A stretch of DNA of 32,952 bases from the NCBI GenBank assembly GCA_044233795.1, contig JBIIJL010000015.1, forward strand, positions 1 to 32,952, written 5' to 3'. The DNA is from JBIIJL01 sp044233795 (lineage in GTDB: Bacteria; Pseudomonadota; Gammaproteobacteria; Legionellales; Legionellaceae). The first letter of the stretch is position 1. Each line of letters opens with the position of its first letter. The position numbers and the translations under genes were made by a program. Positions 18,515 to 26,822 of this stretch are shown here, piece after piece. The notes under the pieces were generated by a model that ran no database searches, had not been told where the DNA came from, and was given only the letters and a program-made list of their open reading frames with translations.

Positions 18515-21105
18515 GATGTTGCCTGTTGAAGATTAGCGACTCGTCGAACCGCGTCACTCATTGAAACGCCTTCTGCAACTAATGCTTCAATCGTTCCAAA
18601 TACATCACCGCTGGTTGAGAACAATGCTGTTGAAAACGGATCGGCAAAGTAACGATGGAAGGTATGACACGTTCCAAACTGCATCATCAAGCTTGAAAAA
18701 CCCTGACCATGCGCCACCCCAAAAGACTCAATCATTTTGACTTGGCTTGGGGTAAATGCCTTGGGATGGTCATCCATATATCCTTTAAATCCACCTTGGC
18801 GCATGATAATTTTGGTATCACTACTGGCCGCAATCGCTTGACCTTGAATGGATGCGCTCGTGTCTTCTAAATACTGCGTGATGACAGAGAAGCCACCGTT
18901 ATGCTTACGCGCGGTACGAAATCCTTGCGCAATGAAATTGGCCGCCACGGGGTTCGAACCTAATAAAAATCGCCAGGCCTCATCAATGAAGCACTGTTTT
19001 CTAATCCGTCGGTCGGTTTGGTAGAATTGCCCTTGAATGATGACAATCATTACAAACATCACAATGGTTAAAAGTTCAGGATTGTTTTCAAGGGCGCCCA
19101 TCTCAAGTACAACGAAATTTGATTTATTTAAAAGCGGCGTTGGGCTATTAAACATCGCTCCATAAATGCCATCACGACCATATTGATTGAGAAGGACTAT
19201 CAAATCTTTTAAACGCCGATCGTTATCTGATTCAGGCATTAAAAGCATCTCGCGCAGGCACTCAATGACATCATCAATACAGGCATCCCTGCCATTCTTT
19301 TTCCATACTGCAAGTGTTGCTTGCAAAAGCCAGGCGTTTTGTACCGCATCCAATTCAGCCCGAGGGCTTGCCATAAGGCCTAACAAATCTCGAATTTGAA
19401 CGTAATCGTTAACCTGCTCCCCTTCAATTTCTGTCACGCCATCAAAATCAAACAGCGTAAAAGGATTGAGAGAGAGCGTTGATGCATCGATATAAGTACC
19501 GCCCACCATTTCACATAAATGCTTATACGAGCCACCTAAATCAATGACAAACGTCAGATGATCACGTGATTGCGCTTCTTGAAGGAGCGCCAATTGAAAA
19601 AAGGATTTACCAGAACCACTTGATGCAACGGTTAGTCGGTTGTAATTGGTAATGGGCAAATTTTTATCATCAAACGGATCGTAAAAAAATAATTGATGGC
19701 GATAGGTTGGTAAAACCAAGCCTGAACGTGAGCCTTTAAATTCAGCAACGATAGGTAGCAAATTGGCGACATTGTAATGACTTAAGGGTTTAGTCATCCC
19801 CAAGAGCTCGAAACTTCCAAACAAGCCTTCGCTTAATAAAAAAGGGAGACACCCAAGATATCGCAGCCATTGTTTGCAAGGGGCGGGGGTTAAAGTAAAT
19901 TCACATTGTCGGAAGGCACTAATGGCCTTGGCTGTGTGTTCACGTGCTTTTGCCTCCGTTGTCAAAAGCATCACATTATAAAACGTTGGAAAAATCTCTA
20001 AATTTCCTTTGCTTCCCTCGTCATGCACAATAGACCACTCTTCAAGCTCATCGCGTAGGCCGGGATTAATAAACAGTTGCACGGCATTGAGGCTATCCGA
20101 AAGCGATTTTGCACGACGCTTGGCCGTTGCACGCAGACGCTCTTGATTCGCGCCTCGAATCGTAAAGCTGATGACAAACGGGCATTGAATGCCGTGTTCT
20201 GGGTGCATAAGATTGGCGAACAAATCAGGTGTTTGCCATAGCGCCCAAGGTGTATGCTTCTTAGGATATCCTGACAGCTCGCATTGAACTGCACGAACTT
20301 TTTGCACATCGCCCATGATGTCCGTCGTTGAAAAGTCCATTCCTCGGTCAAAAACCTCAACGATTGTTGATGGATCAACAATTGAATCTCGAATCAGTGC
20401 GCCATGTTCATTGATCTCTGGCCACTCGATGTCATTAAGATTAGGCGATGTGAGTGTTCTCAAAAGACGTTGAAAATCAAATTTACCAACACGCTCAAAA
20501 GCCAAGCCGGCCACTTTCAATTCAGACGCCCAATCATCGCGAAGAAGATCCAACCGTGTTTGAAAATCGCTTGTCTTTTTCATAGAAAGGAAAAAATAGC
20601 AGCGATAATCGGCCAATTGCGCCGGTACGTTACGCCCATTGGGATAACCGTTTTTTACCGCCTTTAAATGAAACTCAATACTCTGGCGGGCAAGCTCTGC
20701 ATATATTCCACCTTTTTTTAAAATAGGTTCAAAGTTGCGTGCCAATTCGCCACCAATATAATGGTGCTTATACAACATTACGGTGCAATCAACGCCAATA
20801 GGTAATTTCGTTTTAAAGAGCTCGGCCATGGATTTCATCAGCGACTCATCGGCGCCAGAGGCCGGCAATACATGAAGGCCAAAACCCGCTGTTGTACGAT
20901 TGATAAAGATGTCTTCTGTATCAATAGATTCATAAGGCAGAACACTTTTAAATGAAGGCAAATCGACTTCAACCAGCTTTTGAGCTCGGTGTTGGTCATT
21001 TATTGAAACTGGCGCCATGCCATCGGTTTCACCTAAGATCTGCGAAAACCGATGAAGTCCTGCGCGAGCTTTATCTCGTAATTCGCTAATCCATGAATCG
21101 TGCAT
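18511..21105 (-). CDS. traC: TraC: pilus-assembly ATPase (VirB4 family)
   Basis: This is the 864-residue assembly ATPase of the channel (F TraC is 875). The P-loop S-G-S-G-K-S lies at 496-501, followed by D-L-G-G-S-Y-K-H-L. Walker B and the arginine-rich Q-C-F-I-D-E-A-W region lie near 695-705, and I-T-Q-Y-L-E-D near 740. The N-terminal half is the VirB4/TraC non-catalytic domain. The protein is soluble and membrane-associated and drives pilin assembly. The ATG is nine bases past the traV stop region. It is intact. Confidence 0.94.
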   Translation of the reverse strand: MHDSWISELRDKARAGLHRFSQILGETDGMAPVSINDQHRAQKLVEVDLPSFKSVLPYESIDTEDIFINRTTAGFGLHVLPASGADESLMKSMAELFKTKLPIGVDCTVMLYKHHYIGGELARNFEPILKKGGIYAELARQSIEFHLKAVKNGYPNGRNVPAQLADYRCYFFLSMKKTSDFQTRLDLLRDDWASELKVAGLAFERVGKFDFQRLLRTLTSPNLNDIEWPEINEHGALIRDSIVDPSTIVEVFDRGMDFSTTDIMGDVQKVRAVQCELSGYPKKHTPWALWQTPDLFANLMHPEHGIQCPFVISFTIRGANQERLRATAKRRAKSLSDSLNAVQLFINPGLRDELEEWSIVHDEGSKGNLEIFPTFYNVMLLTTEAKAREHTAKAISAFRQCEFTLTPAPCKQWLRYLGCLPFLLSEGLFGSFELLGMTKPLSHYNVANLLPIVAEFKGSRSGLVLPTYRHQLFFYDPFDDKNLPITNYNRLTVASSGSGKSFFQLALLQEAQSRDHLTFVIDLGGSYKHLCEMVGGTYIDASTLSLNPFTLFDFDGVTEIEGEQVNDYVQIRDLLGLMASPRAELDAVQNAWLLQATLAVWKKNGRDACIDDVIECLREMLLMPESDNDRRLKDLIVLLNQYGRDGIYGAMFNSPTPLLNKSNFVVLEMGALENNPELLTIVMFVMIVIIQGQFYQTDRRIRKQCFIDEAWRFLLGSNPVAANFIAQGFRTARKHNGGFSVITQYLEDTSASIQGQAIAASSDTKIIMRQGGFKGYMDDHPKAFTPSQVKMIESFGVAHGQGFSSLMMQFGTCHTFHRYFADPFSTALFSTSGDVFGTIEALVAEGVSMSDAVRRVANLQQATS

Positions 21106-21114
21106 GTTTTCTCC

Positions 21115-21417
21115 CTAGCCGTGTGCGTTCAAAGTGGGGTTTTGTGCTGCACCCAATTCATTTAGGCGCCCATCATTTTGAGGCGTCACCCACACATAAG
21201 GATGCGCGGGATTACCTCGTTTTTGTTGATACGCAGAATGCGCATTTTGAGCCCGAGCACCATCGGCATAACGCGTCATTGCATCAACCTGCTCGATGGT
21301 CATACAACTATCACCCGCCGTTGCGTTACAACTAAATTCTGAATTGATCGGTGAGCAGGCACTTATTAAAAGTCCGGCTGCACTGGCTGTGACAAGTGAA
21401 AACACGCGAAAGCTCAT
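21115..21417 (-). CDS. traV: TraV: outer-membrane lipoprotein of the core complex
   Basis: The 100-residue lipoprotein has a lipobox L-I-S-A-C with the modified cysteine at position 21, then the TraV pattern F-S-C-N-A-T-A-G-D-S-C-M. It is shorter than F TraV (171). By family, TraV (VirB7-like) forms the outer-membrane core with TraK (VirB9-like) and TraB (VirB10-like). Position between traB and traC is canonical, and its start overlaps the traB stop as ATGA. Confidence 0.85.
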   Translation of the reverse strand: MSFRVFSLVTASAAGLLISACSPINSEFSCNATAGDSCMTIEQVDAMTRYADGARAQNAHSAYQQKRGNPAHPYVWVTPQNDGRLNELGAAQNPTLNAHG

Positions 21418-22778
21418 GGTTGAACTCCAGTTGATGCAAAGGATTGATTAGAGGTATTGTCAATTTGCCCCAAGACTTCTGGCGGGACATTGAAGTTGGG
21501 CGAATCATCTTGATTCAAAGAATTAGCGGCGTTATTCATTGTGCCTCGCAGGGGTCTCAGGAGACGCGTGCTTTGTAGACTATCTTGATTCGATGCATCC
21601 TCCGTCGGCTCTAAATAAAAGCCATCTTTAAACACAATCGTCACCACATTGCCTGAGCCCACTTGAATAACGGGGTGGTATTGCTCTGCACGTTTCACGT
21701 AATATTGCGACAACACATCAGCCGCCTTTGATGCGCCACCATAGGCTGCATAAGGCCCAATATTCGATTGAGGCACAACGGATGCAGCTCCAAACGAGCT
21801 GATACTCTGCACTGATTGCGCATATTGTGCGGCAGAAGCAATCCCGGATAAGGCGCCACTAATACCCGCCCATTGCATGATTTTGTTATCACGCATTAAC
21901 GGCACACCTTTCACGCCGACCTTACCGTTAAAGAACACCCAACCGGTGACTTCTTTATCAATAATAGGTTCGCCCGGATGTGCGCACGAAATCTTATAAA
22001 GTGTTGCGAATGCACGCTCACTTGAAATATCGCCGTAAGCATTCCCACTGACGCGACAACCCCGAAGGCGCGAATGCTGGCCATTGGGGAGTGTGCCATC
22101 TTCCAAAAATTTAAAGAGCATCACGCCATTGTTTTTGCTCTGTCCATTGACCGATGCATCGGCGTCAGCACCGCCTAAAATCACGGCGCGTACCGACGTA
22201 TTGGAGGGCACATAGCGATTGGGGTTTAAACGGTTTTGACTCTTCGCGTAATGTTTTCTGCGAAAAGAAACCGTGTGAATGCGCGCAGGTCGTGACACCA
22301 TTTGGGTAAGATTATTCGCGATTTGATTCGCCCCACCGTTATGCCAAAGGCCGGATTGATTACCAGAGTTCGATGCAGTCGATGCGTTGATGAACTGTTG
22401 CTGTGCTGGACTTAACGGCGTTTCTTCTCTTTTTAATTGAGCGGTCTCTTGTAATCTTTGAGAAAGATCAAGTGCTTCCTTATCATGTGCCTCACGCATA
22501 TCTTTCATCGATTGAGTGAGCTGACTCAGTTGCGTTTTGAGCGATTCCAGTTCGCCCTGTTGAGCGGTCATGGCACTATCGGCATTGGCTTCGGTAAACG
22601 ATTCATCAATGATGCCCGTTAAATCGTTAGCTTGATTCAGAGCCGCATGCTTTTTGGGCTTGGCGTCAGCTAACAATCCCACTACGATCATGGACAATAT
22701 GAGAAGACCACCTCCAATTAAACTCATCATTCGCATTTGGCGTGATTTAATCAGGCGATTGAGTTGAATATTAGCCAT
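21414..22778 (-). CDS. traB: TraB: VirB10-like inner/outer membrane scaffold
   Basis: I place the start at ATG 22778 (454 residues): GAGGT lies just upstream and the traK overlap becomes the eight-base ATGGCTAA form seen at other junctions. An in-frame GTG at 22790 has no ribosome site. There is one N-terminal membrane helix (about 17-36), a coiled coil (about 70-115), a linker, and the C-terminal VirB10-type beta-barrel domain (about 165-380) with V-R-A-V-I-L-G-G and L-R-G-C-R-V-S-G-N-A-Y-G. It spans the envelope and couples ATPase energy to the outer-membrane channel. Confidence 0.92.
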   Translation of the reverse strand: MANIQLNRLIKSRQMRMMSLIGGGLLILSMIVVGLLADAKPKKHAALNQANDLTGIIDESFTEANADSAMTAQQGELESLKTQLSQLTQSMKDMREAHDKEALDLSQRLQETAQLKREETPLSPAQQQFINASTASNSGNQSGLWHNGGANQIANNLTQMVSRPARIHTVSFRRKHYAKSQNRLNPNRYVPSNTSVRAVILGGADADASVNGQSKNNGVMLFKFLEDGTLPNGQHSRLRGCRVSGNAYGDISSERAFATLYKISCAHPGEPIIDKEVTGWVFFNGKVGVKGVPLMRDNKIMQWAGISGALSGIASAAQYAQSVQSISSFGAASVVPQSNIGPYAAYGGASKAADVLSQYYVKRAEQYHPVIQVGSGNVVTIVFKDGFYLEPTEDASNQDSLQSTRLLRPLRGTMNNAANSLNQDDSPNFNVPPEVLGQIDNTSNQSFASTGVQP

Positions 22779-23493
22779 GAGCGACCTCACGTACCCGATA
22801 TAGGATGGCGGTTTCGTGGGATTTCAAAATGGGCTGGGACAACTTCATGGCTGTGACGTTGTCGCCTTCGAACCATTCAGGCAATAGGTTAAGTGGTTTG
22901 GAGCTGCTGTTGTAGACTTCAAGCCGCTCGGCCTTAACGCCAACGCCCGCCCAAATTTCTTTGGGAACTAAAGAAAGCCCCGCACCCATCCGCTCTGCAC
23001 GTCCAAAAGGGTGGCTGATCGTCATGCCTGGCATAGGCTCGTGGCGTTCCATGTGATTGATAATTTCGAGCATTGCGTTTTGATGCGGGTCTTGCATTAT
23101 TTTTGGACTCGCATCAATAGATGTCTTTGTGGTGTTGGAAGCCACAGCTATTTTCGGTGCCAGAAGCTCAACTGTCTTGCCTAACCCTTCCTCACCCGTA
23201 ACAGTCACTGAAAAATGACGCCCAGATTCGGTAGTCAAAAATAACGTAAATGGACTTGATTGGGCTGTTAACATCACATAAACGCTACCATCTTGTTCAT
23301 CGCGTTTAATGCCCATAGCGGTTTCAGGAAATATAGCCTCAACGATTTTGTCGTTTTTAACGACCAGTCGGTTGTAGTTGGATTGGCTTAAATTGAGCGC
23401 TACGTCACTATTATCATGAACGGCAATAGAGGTTTGGCTCATCGCACTTGTTGCCAACAATGCCAATACACTGCCCATAATGATTTTACGCAT
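22771..23493 (-). CDS. traK: TraK: VirB9-like secretin-type core protein
   Basis: The 240-residue protein matches F TraK (242). A signal peptide is probably cleaved after A-M-S (residue 19). The body is beta-rich with S-N-Y-N-R-L-V-V and the segment around D-G-S-V-Y-V-M-L; the C-terminal V-Y-N-S-S-x-x-P-L-x-L-x-x-E-x-F is the part that in the family contacts TraV/TraB. Start and stop both take part in eight-base overlaps (ATGCGTAA with traE, ATGGCTAA with traB). Confidence 0.9.
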   Translation of the reverse strand: MRKIIMGSVLALLATSAMSQTSIAVHDNSDVALNLSQSNYNRLVVKNDKIVEAIFPETAMGIKRDEQDGSVYVMLTAQSSPFTLFLTTESGRHFSVTVTGEEGLGKTVELLAPKIAVASNTTKTSIDASPKIMQDPHQNAMLEIINHMERHEPMPGMTISHPFGRAERMGAGLSLVPKEIWAGVGVKAERLEVYNSSSKPLNLLPEWFEGDNVTAMKLSQPILKSHETAILYRVREVAHG

Positions 23494-24055
23494 GTTCCCA
23501 CTCCTTCACTTTTACGAAACTTAAAATTGATAAACGCCCGAATCGATAGCGATACGTCAGTTCATAGCTGATCCGTGCGGACTTCAGATCCCGGCTCCCA
23601 ACAAAGCGATTGAGTACGCCCGTGACAGTAGCTTTCAGTGCACGCGGATCTAATTGCATGTCGGTGATAATAAAATCACTGGATATTTTGTTTTTTTGAA
23701 CAACTGCCGCCTCATGCGCAAGGATTGATTGCATCGCTCCATAACGACTGCCATCAACAAACATCAGTAAGCGTTTGTGAGTTGATGCCACTGTTTCTGG
23801 CGTGACATTCAGACGTGAATAAATAAAATTCTCGCTCATCATGCTCAAGTATTTTGGTGAAACAGCTGAATCTGAATTTGCAAAGCCAGTACCACCTTCA
23901 AAAGGTGTTACAAGCGTGCGTTGATGCAAGCTTGTGTACCAAACCAATGCCACCAACAAAAGGTTTGCAGCTAGTAAGCCAAACACCAGTGCCACCATCA
24001 GGTTAAATCGTGCGGACAACTGGCTTAATCGATTTTGATAAACACTAAAGTCCAT
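23486..24055 (-). CDS. traE: TraE: VirB5/VirB8-like pilus-assembly membrane protein
   Basis: The start is ATG 24055, giving 189 residues (F TraE is 188); GAGGTG stands five bases upstream. A longer open frame to 24178 would run into traL and lacks a ribosome site. One N-terminal membrane helix (about 17-42) is followed by a periplasmic domain with conserved V-T-P-x-x-V-A-S and a C-terminal Y-x-Y-R-F-G-R-L segment. By family it is an inner-membrane component of the pilus assembly complex. Position traL-traE-traK is canonical. Confidence 0.9.
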   Translation of the reverse strand: MDFSVYQNRLSQLSARFNLMVALVFGLLAANLLLVALVWYTSLHQRTLVTPFEGGTGFANSDSAVSPKYLSMMSENFIYSRLNVTPETVASTHKRLLMFVDGSRYGAMQSILAHEAAVVQKNKISSDFIITDMQLDPRALKATVTGVLNRFVGSRDLKSARISYELTYRYRFGRLSILSFVKVKEWEHA

Positions 24056-24065
24056 AAATACACCT

Positions 24066-24365
24066 CTATGCGACCCACACCCGGAGGTGTGAAGCGGGTA
24101 ATTTAGGTAAGAAAAACGTTGTGACGGCATTCGGCAAATGCCAATAAGCCAACACCAAAAGGACACGAGGGCTACCACCCTTTTTTAATTGACGCAGTGC
24201 CGCGACTAAGCCAAGCCCAAGAACGGCGACCATCATTTTCTGGTTACAAAGTGCCAACAATCCAAAGCATGTGATTGCCACCACCAACTCATCCAAGGTC
24301 AAACTTAAATAGCGCTTGGGCTTATCCAGATCGGTTAGAAACCGATACAACACTGCGTCATTCAT
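24066..24365 (-). CDS. traL: TraL: VirB3-like inner-membrane protein
   Basis: The 99-residue protein (F TraL is 91) has the conserved N-terminal L-D-x-P-x-R segment and two adjacent hydrophobic helices (about 26-60), then K-x-G and a C-terminal L-P-x-S-x-x-R-x-W/V motif. It is a small inner-membrane component that sits with TraC and TraE at the pilus base. It lies 15 bases downstream of the pilin gene. Confidence 0.9.
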   Translation of the reverse strand: MNDAVLYRFLTDLDKPKRYLSLTLDELVVAITCFGLLALCNQKMMVAVLGLGLVAALRQLKKGGSPRVLLVLAYWHLPNAVTTFFLPKLPASHLRVWVA

Positions 24366-24380
24366 AAGTACCTCCTTTGT

Positions 24381-24668
24381 TTAAAATACAAACGTTTTAA
24401 GCAGAAACGCTGGAATAAACGCCACACCAGCCACGCCTAAAAAGACCATCGGATTTTTGCTTTTCACGGCCATTGCCGTGGCCAACATAATGTCCACCAA
24501 GATAAAAACCTTCCAAAATTTCGAGCTGCTTCCCAATGAATCAGCGATGTCTCCTTCTAAAGCGCGACCTAATAAATCGGTCGCAAAGGCTGATTTTGTT
24601 ATCAATACCAAGGGTAAAACTGTCGCGCCGTACTTTACGGCTCCCGCACATTTTTTAATCATTTTCAT
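24381..24668 (-). CDS. traA: TraA-like conjugative pilin precursor
   Basis: The 95-residue protein has the layout of F-type propilin: a positively charged leader with hydrophobic core ending A-F-A at residue 29, then a mature part of about 66 residues. Two hydrophobic segments are joined by a short basic loop (V-K-S-K-N-P), as in F pilin with its K-N loop. Sequence similarity to F pilin is mostly structural, so the call rests on length, topology and location directly before traL. GGAG precedes the ATG by seven bases. The final residues F-V-F are hydrophobic, as expected. Confidence 0.82.
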   Translation of the reverse strand: MKMIKKCAGAVKYGATVLPLVLITKSAFATDLLGRALEGDIADSLGSSSKFWKVFILVDIMLATAMAVKSKNPMVFLGVAGVAFIPAFLLKTFVF

Positions 24669-24734
24669 CGCTTTTCTCCGCTTTTAGGTAAAAAAATCTC
24701 CTGAGCTTGTGATTTGGCTCATTTTCAATCAATT

Positions 24735-25199
24735 CTATGTTGCTAACATTTCCTTGCATTTTTTCAAATAGAAAGCCGCCGCTTCTCGAGCCACCGGCGC
24801 AGGCTCACTTTGCTTTATATAAAAGGTGAGCTGCTTTTTAATTTGCCTACAGCAAAGAATCATTTGCGGCAAAGTTGGCGGCAACTCATAAAACCCCCGG
24901 CAATTGAGGATGGCTTTAGTCAAAATGGCATCGGTAAATTCAGTCAGCGCCTCTCTCCATTCTTTTTTAGCAAATATCAAAAATCCCTCATCTTTAAATT
25001 GACTCCTCCATATATGCCCATAAAAAGCTGCAAATTTTGAAAACAATAAATCAATACGTTTTATTTCGTTGTTGATATGGTTGGAGTTGGACGACATTGT
25101 TTCTGGCGCATTCGTCAGCTTGTTCATTGGTTGCATCGATTGGAGGGCAGAACATATCTCTTGAGGGTTCATGTCTAGTAGTTGTTTTACGTTCTGCAC
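24735..25199 (-). CDS. lvrB: LvrB-like / phage replication-P-like protein
   Basis: The 154-residue soluble protein starts at GTG 25199; AGGAGA lies seven bases upstream and decides this start over ATG 25172. Residues about 52-110, including F-S-K-F-A-A-F-Y-G-H-I-W and E-W-R-E-A-L-T-E-F, followed by the P-P-T-L-P-Q-M segment, resemble the DnaB-loader-like protein P family and the small protein that follows LvrA in Legionella mobile elements. Its precise role is unknown. The first 149 bases lie inside the 3' end of lvrA in another frame. Only 66 bases separate it from traA. The name is given from memory of the cluster, not from a search. Confidence 0.62.
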   Translation of the reverse strand: MQNVKQLLDMNPQEICSALQSMQPMNKLTNAPETMSSNSNHINNEIKRIDLLFSKFAAFYGHIWRSQFKDEGFLIFAKKEWREALTEFTDAILTKAILNCRGFYELPPTLPQMILCCRQIKKQLTFYIKQSEPAPVAREAAAFYLKKCKEMLAT

Positions 25200-25941
25200 G
25201 GTTGGTCTCCTGCGTAATGTCGATGGTTATTTCATCCTGCCAGCATTGTTGCGCCAGCCAATTCACTGGATATTTCCAAGGCGGCACCCAAATGCCATTG
25301 AGTTGCCTTGTTTCGCGGTTGTTGATTTGCATTTCCAATGCGTTAAGAATTGTGCTGAATAGCGCTGGATCAGGGTTCAGTCGTTGAAAAGCCTGCCAAG
25401 CATTTGTTCTGGATTTTTTCTCAGGGTACATCGACCAAAATTTTTCGAATTGCGATAATAAATATATATAAATATCTTCTTTTAGAGGTGTGTCGGCTTT
25501 TGCGGTTTTACCTATGTCGGCTTTCAGTGTCTCACTAGATAAACTTTCATGTATTTCAGTAAGTTGCGAAAGTGGTTCCATGACGGGTTGGTGTGACGGC
25601 TTTGTGACGGCTTTATTTTGGACGGAATAAGGCGTTGAGGCTAAATTGCATTTCAAAATAAGTTTCATTTCCTGGGATTGCAGCTGAATTAATCCTGCTC
25701 TCTCCAAGCCAGATAAGGCTCGACGCACTTGTGCACGTGAATAGCTCTCGTTTTTAATCCCCTGATGAGGCTCTATGTAAAGCTGCTCAGCAATTGATTG
25801 ATAGCTGATCCCGCGTTTAATACCAACCAACCTTGTTTGCACGTCCATGTAAGGTCGTACTCCTCTTAAGTAGGCGAGTTGCTGCATATGTGGTAATCCA
25901 CATAAGGCATTAAGTTCATCATCATTGATTAAAAATTCCAT
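25051..25941 (-). CDS. lvrA: LvrA-like 'Legionella vir region' protein (replication-O-like)
   Basis: The 296-residue protein begins with I-N-D-D-E-L-N-A-L-C-G-L-P-H, then V-G-I-K-R-G-I-S-Y-Q-S-I-A-E-Q-L and a winged-helix-like segment (about 40-100), as in LvrA proteins of Legionella mobile elements. The C-terminal part has F-E-K-F-W-S-M-Y-P-E-K-K-S and the W-Q-x-F-x-x-L-x-P pattern seen in phage replication/primosome proteins. Its biochemical role is not established; the domains suggest DNA binding. It is the first gene of the lvr-tra operon, 77 bases downstream of the predicted transcription start, and probably acts in regulation or replication of the element. The ribosome site is weak (GAG). 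Confidence 0.7.
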   Translation of the reverse strand: MEFLINDDELNALCGLPHMQQLAYLRGVRPYMDVQTRLVGIKRGISYQSIAEQLYIEPHQGIKNESYSRAQVRRALSGLERAGLIQLQSQEMKLILKCNLASTPYSVQNKAVTKPSHQPVMEPLSQLTEIHESLSSETLKADIGKTAKADTPLKEDIYIYLLSQFEKFWSMYPEKKSRTNAWQAFQRLNPDPALFSTILNALEMQINNRETRQLNGIWVPPWKYPVNWLAQQCWQDEITIDITQETNRAERKTTTRHEPSRDMFCPPIDATNEQADECARNNVVQLQPYQQRNKTY

Positions 25942-25998
25942 TGTTTACTCGTCATTGATCTCTGTTCGTGCTATATTTTTGTAGATACACCACTATTA

Positions 25999-26052
25999 AG
26001 CACTTTTTGTGATGTTTTGATTATGCTATAGCACTTAATGTGCTACAATCAA
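25999..26052 (-). promoter_or_regulatory. Leftward lvr-tra promoter with two operator-like palindromes
   Basis: On the minus strand a -35 TTGATT (26047-26052 in plus coordinates) and a -10 TATAGC (26025-26030) are 16 bases apart and point toward lvrA. Between and over them lies the palindrome TAGCAC-TTAAT-GTGCTA (26029-26045). A weaker copy, AGCAC-TTTTT-GTGAT (25999-26013), is centred 31 bp away, about three helical turns. On the plus strand TACAAT (26044-26049) could be the -10 of the repressor gene. The layout suggests that the neighbouring repressor binds both sites and shuts off the transfer operon and itself. Confidence 0.62.
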
Positions 26053-26092
26053 GTCTTATTTAGAAATATTTTTTATTGGGGTGATCTTTATC

Positions 26093-26758
26093 GTGATAAA
26101 CATCAAAGAAGAAATTGGTCGACGAATTTTAGTGACGCGCAAAGCCAAGGGCTTAACTCAAAAAGCATTGGGTGAATTAACCGATGATTTAAAACAGTCG
26201 CGAATCAATAACTGGGAGCATGGTATAAGGACGCCGGGACCAGAAGAAATCAAACAATTAGCGAAAGCACTAGATGTGTCACCGGCATATTTAATGTGCT
26301 TGACGGATCAACCTAAAGAAGTCTCAATTGAAAATTTTTTTATTCCTTTACTGAACCACGTACAAGCCAGCGATCCCAACATACATATTCAAGCGATAAA
26401 ACATCAAGAATACTCGGGCGAAGTAACCTTTATTCCAGTTAGTACAGAGCTTGCCGGACGTTTAGGGGAATGTGCATTTGCTTTAAAAATGATAGATGAC
26501 AGCATGATCCCTGAAATGCGAATCAATGACATACAAATTATTGATCCGTCAGCATCGTTCAATCCCAGCGATTATGTTGCTGTTAAAATAAGCGGTAAGC
26601 CTGAAGTCATCATTTGCCAATACAAAAAATTATCCTATACCTCATCAGAATTTGAACTTATGACGTTAAATGATAACTGGCCGAATATTACAGTTAATGA
26701 AAACGTGCAAGTCGAGATTGTTGGAAAGGTTGTTCAAAATACTAGGTGTTATTTTTAA
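26093..26758 (+). CDS. XRE-family repressor with S24 (LexA/CI-like) C-terminal domain
   Basis: An N-terminal helix-turn-helix (about 10-65, including L-T-Q-K-A-L-G-E-L-T and I-N-N-W-E-H-G) is followed by an S24 peptidase-like domain with D-D-S-M-I-P (Ser137). I choose GTG 26093 (221 residues), because GGTGAT stands at the right distance upstream; an in-frame GTG at 26081 has no ribosome site. It is divergent from lvrA, matching the LvrR position in Legionella elements, and probably controls transfer. By my alignment the position of the catalytic lysine reads I-I-C-Q-Y, with cysteine instead, so self-cleavage in the SOS response is doubtful. Confidence 0.83.
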   Translation: MINIKEEIGRRILVTRKAKGLTQKALGELTDDLKQSRINNWEHGIRTPGPEEIKQLAKALDVSPAYLMCLTDQPKEVSIENFFIPLLNHVQASDPNIHIQAIKHQEYSGEVTFIPVSTELAGRLGECAFALKMIDDSMIPEMRINDIQIIDPSASFNPSDYVAVKISGKPEVIICQYKKLSYTSSEFELMTLNDNWPNITVNENVQVEIVGKVVQNTRCYF

Positions 26759-26778
26759 GCAGCCGCCGATTTATTGTG

Positions 26779-26784
26779 TATAAT
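26779..26784 (+). promoter_or_regulatory. Consensus -10 box upstream of the IQ-motif gene
   Basis: A perfect TATAAT lies 39 bases before the ATG at 26823. No good -35 stands at the usual distance. The following G-rich stretch GGGTTAGGGTAAGGG supplies the ribosome site (TAAGGG). The gene may also be read from the repressor promoter. Confidence 0.35.
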
Positions 26785-26822
26785 GTACTCAAAATAAGCA
26801 CGGGTTAGGGTAAGGGTTTAAT

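Noticed and set aside
24381..24734. Terminator-like hairpin (TGAGC/GCTCA followed by a T-run) before traA, and a 12-codon leader frame
   Set aside because: The stem is only five base pairs and five bases separate it from the T-run; the short frame has no ribosome site.
26800..26819. Telomere-like GGGTTAGGGTAAGGG stretch
   Set aside because: Only about two imperfect units; it is explained by the ribosome site of the following gene.
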